34,487 bases of DNA. Origin: an uncultured Acidobacteriaceae bacterium (lineage in GTDB: Bacteria > Acidobacteriota > Terriglobia > Terriglobales > Acidobacteriaceae). Position numbers and translations under genes: made by a program. The DNA is taken from positions 1 to 34,487 of the forward strand of contig CAIKND010000076.1 in NCBI GenBank assembly GCA_903828675.1, given 5' to 3'. Below the pieces are notes generated by a model. It saw nothing but the letters and a program-made list of their open reading frames with translations. It was not told the DNA's origin and ran no database searches. Numbering within the stretch: position 1 is the first letter of the stretch; each line of letters starts with the position of its first letter. This document shows positions 32,735 through 34,487 of this stretch, in pieces.

Positions 32735-32760
32735 CGGTCACAACTTTGAAATCGTGACCG
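32735..32760. promoter_or_regulatory. Palindrome upstream of the mrr-like gene
   Basis: cggtcac (32735-32741) and gtgaccg (32754-32760) form a perfect 7-bp dyad with a 12-base centre, 28 bases before the endonuclease ATG. There is no T-run, so it is less likely a terminator of the acyl-CoA synthetase gene and could be an operator controlling the nuclease. Confidence 0.4.
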
Positions 32761-32787
32761 CCCAGTTACTAGGTTCGAGGTTTTACG

Positions 32788-33663
32788 ATGGCGAAGAATA
32801 GAACTGCAGAGGGCCCACAGTTCGTGCGCTTTTTTGGACCGCTCTTGGACGCACTGCGTAAACTGGGAGGTTCGGGAACACCTGACGAAGTGGTCGAACA
32901 GATTGCTGATGCACTTGGCGTTACCGACAAAGAGCAAAATAGTCTTTTGCCATCAGGGCAACCTCGTTTCAAGAATCAGGTCGCCTGGGCACGCTTCTAC
33001 CTCGTTCGATCGGAGCTACTAGACTCATCGAAGCGGGGAGTCTGGAGCCTTACCGAAAAGGGGCGCAAGACGTCTCTTAATATGGAGCAGGCAAGAGATA
33101 TCTTCCAGAAATGGTCCCGCATTTTTCAAGAGCAGGGCAATACGAAGCCGAAGGTCCAAGAACCTATTGCTGAGGAGCCCGTTGAAGAAGCCATCAGTCA
33201 TCCCAAGAATTACCGAGAGCAGGTGATTGACTTAATGCAGTCCCTGCCAGCATCAGGCTTCGAGCGCCTATCTCAGCGACTACTGCGTGAAGCTGGCTTC
33301 ACAAAGGTCGTCGTAACTGGGCAGAGTGGAGATGGCGGAATTGACGGGTATGGGACACTACAGATCAATCCACTACTTTCGTTCAAGGTGCTTTTTCAGT
33401 GCAAGCGATATTCGAAGTCTGTTTCTCCGACGCATGTTCGCGATTTTAGGGGAGCGATGGCAGGCTGTGCAGATAAAGGGATCATTCTCACTACCGGCAC
33501 TTTTACTACTGAAGCTCGCCGCGAAGCAACTCGCGATGGCGTTCCACCAATCGAGCTAATTGATGGCGAGAAGCTTGTGGACTTACTCCAAAGTTTGGAA
33601 CTCGGACTGAAGCCTATTACTGCCTATGAAATTGAACCTGGCTTCTTCAATGAGTTCCAATGA
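32788..33663 (+). CDS. mrr: Mrr-type restriction endonuclease
   Basis: A 291-residue protein like E. coli Mrr, a type IV enzyme that cuts foreign DNA carrying methylated bases. Residues about 10-100 form the Mrr N-terminal winged-helix domain (FFGPLLDALRKLGGSG, NRVAWA-like FKNQVAWARFYLV), and about 145-275 the PD-(D/E)xK nuclease domain (SGFERLSQRLLREAGF). Catalytic residues: D186 in GDGGIDGYG, and Q204/K206 in FQCKRY, i.e. the D-QxK variant usual for this family. No methyltransferase gene is adjacent, consistent with type IV. The gene's codon use and lower GC differ visibly from upstream genes, suggesting recent transfer; with the neighbouring BrnTA remnant it may mark the edge of a defence cluster cut by the contig end. 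Confidence 0.92.
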   Translation: MAKNRTAEGPQFVRFFGPLLDALRKLGGSGTPDEVVEQIADALGVTDKEQNSLLPSGQPRFKNQVAWARFYLVRSELLDSSKRGVWSLTEKGRKTSLNMEQARDIFQKWSRIFQEQGNTKPKVQEPIAEEPVEEAISHPKNYREQVIDLMQSLPASGFERLSQRLLREAGFTKVVVTGQSGDGGIDGYGTLQINPLLSFKVLFQCKRYSKSVSPTHVRDFRGAMAGCADKGIILTTGTFTTEARREATRDGVPPIELIDGEKLVDLLQSLELGLKPITAYEIEPGFFNEFQ

Positions 33664-33742
33664 TGATGTTCCAGCGGAAGGTGGCCGGGCTGGAAGCCCA
33701 AGGTCCGCCTTTGCTTGGGATTGTCATCTCGAACTACCTACT

Positions 33743-34054
33743 TCACAGTCGCCGACCGAGCGCGGCCAGCATCTCCCGCCGCAGAATCGCGTTGATCCTT
33801 GACTGATATCCCTTGCCCTGCGCCTTTAGCCACTCCAGCACATCGGCGTCGACGCGTGCCGTGATCTGCCGCTTCACAGGACGGTAGAAGCGACCGCGCT
33901 CAGCCGCCTTCCATTGCTCATCGGTCAACTCGGGGATGTCGCTAAAGTCGATCTCGCTGTCCGGCCGTGCCGCCAAAGCCCGCAAATTCGCTCGCTGCGC
34001 TTCCGTCAGGGCAGGCAGCGTTTCCAGAGTGTAACTAACCGTTTTCGTCTTCAT
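33743..34054 (-). CDS. brnA: BrnA-family antitoxin
   Basis: A 103-residue antitoxin with an N-terminal toxin-binding part (about 1-60, IDFSDIPELTDEQWKAAERG) and a C-terminal ribbon-helix-helix-like DNA-binding part (KRQITARVDADVLEWLKAQG, YQSRINAILRREM), the typical order in BrnA. It should neutralise BrnT and repress the operon. The ATG at 34054 follows AAGGAGAG; the start overlaps the ancestral BrnT frame end (34035) by 20 bases, as in normal brnTA operons. Since the toxin reading frame upstream is broken, this may now be a solitary antitoxin able to block other BrnT toxins. Confidence 0.9.
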   Translation of the reverse strand: MKTKTVSYTLETLPALTEAQRANLRALAARPDSEIDFSDIPELTDEQWKAAERGRFYRPVKRQITARVDADVLEWLKAQGKGYQSRINAILRREMLAALGRRL

Positions 34055-34343
34055 AGCGTTGTCTCTCCTTTCGCGATGCATATCGTGCCGAAATAATGCG
34101 AATCACTTACGTAGTTTTGCCTTGCGCGTCTTCCTCCTGAACGGTATGCGCCACCATCATCAGCAGCCAGCCGTCGACCTCTCCACAAGTCTGCCAACGT
34201 TGCTCCCCATCCTCAATGCGTTCCTTCAAAGACATGTAGAGCGGGTCCAGAAATACCTGACTGGCTTCCTCAAAGCTGACACCGTGCTTGCGCTGGTTGG
34301 AGGCATTTTTCGCCTCGTCCCACTCGAACCGGATTCCTGCCAC
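34035..34343 (-). pseudogene. brnT: BrnT-family toxin interrupted by an in-frame stop codon
   Basis: The frame encodes a BrnT ribonuclease core: FEWDEAKNASNQRKHGVSFEEA, VFLDPL, ERIEDGEQRWQTCGEVDGWLLMMVAHT. A TAA at 34107-34109 ends it after QGKTT. In the same frame, immediately after that stop, comes VIRIISARYASRKERQRYED and the normal stop at 34035-34037: this is the conserved BrnT C-terminal segment. So one nonsense change, not a frameshift, separates the protein from full length, and the lost part belongs to the toxin core. Starts at GTG 34343 or GTG 34376 are possible; TATAAT at 34356-34361 favours 34343 with almost no leader. It may be real inactivation or an error near the low-quality contig end. 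Confidence 0.85.
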
Positions 34344-34355
34344 GTCATTATTGTG

Positions 34356-34361
34356 ATTATA
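34356..34361 (-). promoter_or_regulatory. -10 box (TATAAT) of the brnTA operon
   Basis: On the minus strand a perfect TATAAT lies 12 bases before the GTG at 34343. Expected transcript start is near 34349, which would give an almost leaderless message. No matching -35 stands 16-18 bases upstream. Confidence 0.45.
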
Positions 34362-34467
34362 TTTTTGCAATTGCACAATACGCCTGATTCCTCAGGTCAA
34401 GCTGTTGAAACCGGGGAACTGAGTTTCAGGGCTTCACAGGATACAAGCGGGGAGGGGGGGTGGGAGG

Positions 34468-34487
34468 AGATCGGAAGAGCACACGTC
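34468..34487 (+). other. Illumina TruSeq adapter sequence at the contig end
   Basis: The final 20 bases, AGATCGGAAGAGCACACGTC, are identical to the beginning of the standard TruSeq read-1 adapter. They follow a G-rich low-complexity run (about 34449-34467). This is sequencing artefact, not genomic DNA, and shows that the right end of the window is a contig end. Confidence 0.97.

Overview
The window looks like the end of a metagenomic or draft-genome contig from a GC-rich Acidobacteriota member, probably a Terriglobia/Acidobacteriaceae-like soil bacterium. This is inference from gene content: several Tat-exported carbohydrate-active enzymes, a YpdA-type (bacillithiol disulfide reductase-like) flavoprotein, an acidobacterial-style winged-helix/TPR regulator, a DUF1080 hydrolase, a single-chain class I fumarase and a periplasmic TonB_C protein. 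No rRNA, tRNA, CRISPR array or prophage was seen. The last 20 bases match the start of the Illumina TruSeq adapter, so the right edge is an assembly end carrying untrimmed adapter.

Layout. 0.2-2.7 kb: secreted GH27 alpha-galactosidase and a Tat-exported sugar isomerase-like TIM barrel (+), closed by a strong bidirectional hairpin. 2.9-5.3 kb (-): class I fumarase and a VapBC toxin-antitoxin pair. 5.4-10.9 kb (+): YpdA-like reductase, membrane PAS histidine kinase, a doubtful small ORF and a secreted CocE/NonD-type ester hydrolase. 10.9-14.0 kb (-): an acyl-CoA operon (SDR dehydrogenase, enoyl-CoA hydratase, CoA-transferase) divergent from a TetR gene, whose operator-like palindrome lies inside the spacer of the tetR promoter. 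14.8-15.6 kb: small membrane protein and CBS-pair protein, convergent. 15.7-18.0 kb (-): a DUF1080-PHP-like fusion protein and RNase PH. 18.4-21.6 kb (+): a three-gene signalling unit ending in an intrinsic terminator. 21.7-22.3 kb: a frameshifted RAYT transposase between inverted REP-like hairpins. 22.4-28.6 kb: TonB_C protein (+), then GH43 glycosidase, esterase, DUF362 protein and XRE-cupin regulator (-). 29.1-32.7 kb (+): wHTH-TPR regulator behind a sigma-54-like promoter, and an acyl-CoA synthetase. 32.8-34.4 kb: Mrr-type restriction endonuclease and a BrnTA pair whose toxin is broken by an in-frame stop.

How the genes may work together. The GH27, GH43, esterase and DUF1080 proteins suggest a plant-polysaccharide degrader. 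The SDR, hydratase, CoA-transferase and acyl-CoA synthetase suggest acyl-CoA turnover under TetR control. The most unusual part is the signalling unit at 18.4-21.6 kb: a soluble histidine kinase, an NtrC-family activator with Asn in place of the phosphoacceptor Asp, and a small degenerate receiver protein with a histidine-box-like tail lacking His. Together they look like an enhancer-binding-protein system run by something other than standard phosphotransfer. A good GG-N10-GC sigma-54 promoter in front of the wHTH-TPR gene at 29.1 kb, behind an AT-rich upstream region, is a possible target in the same window.
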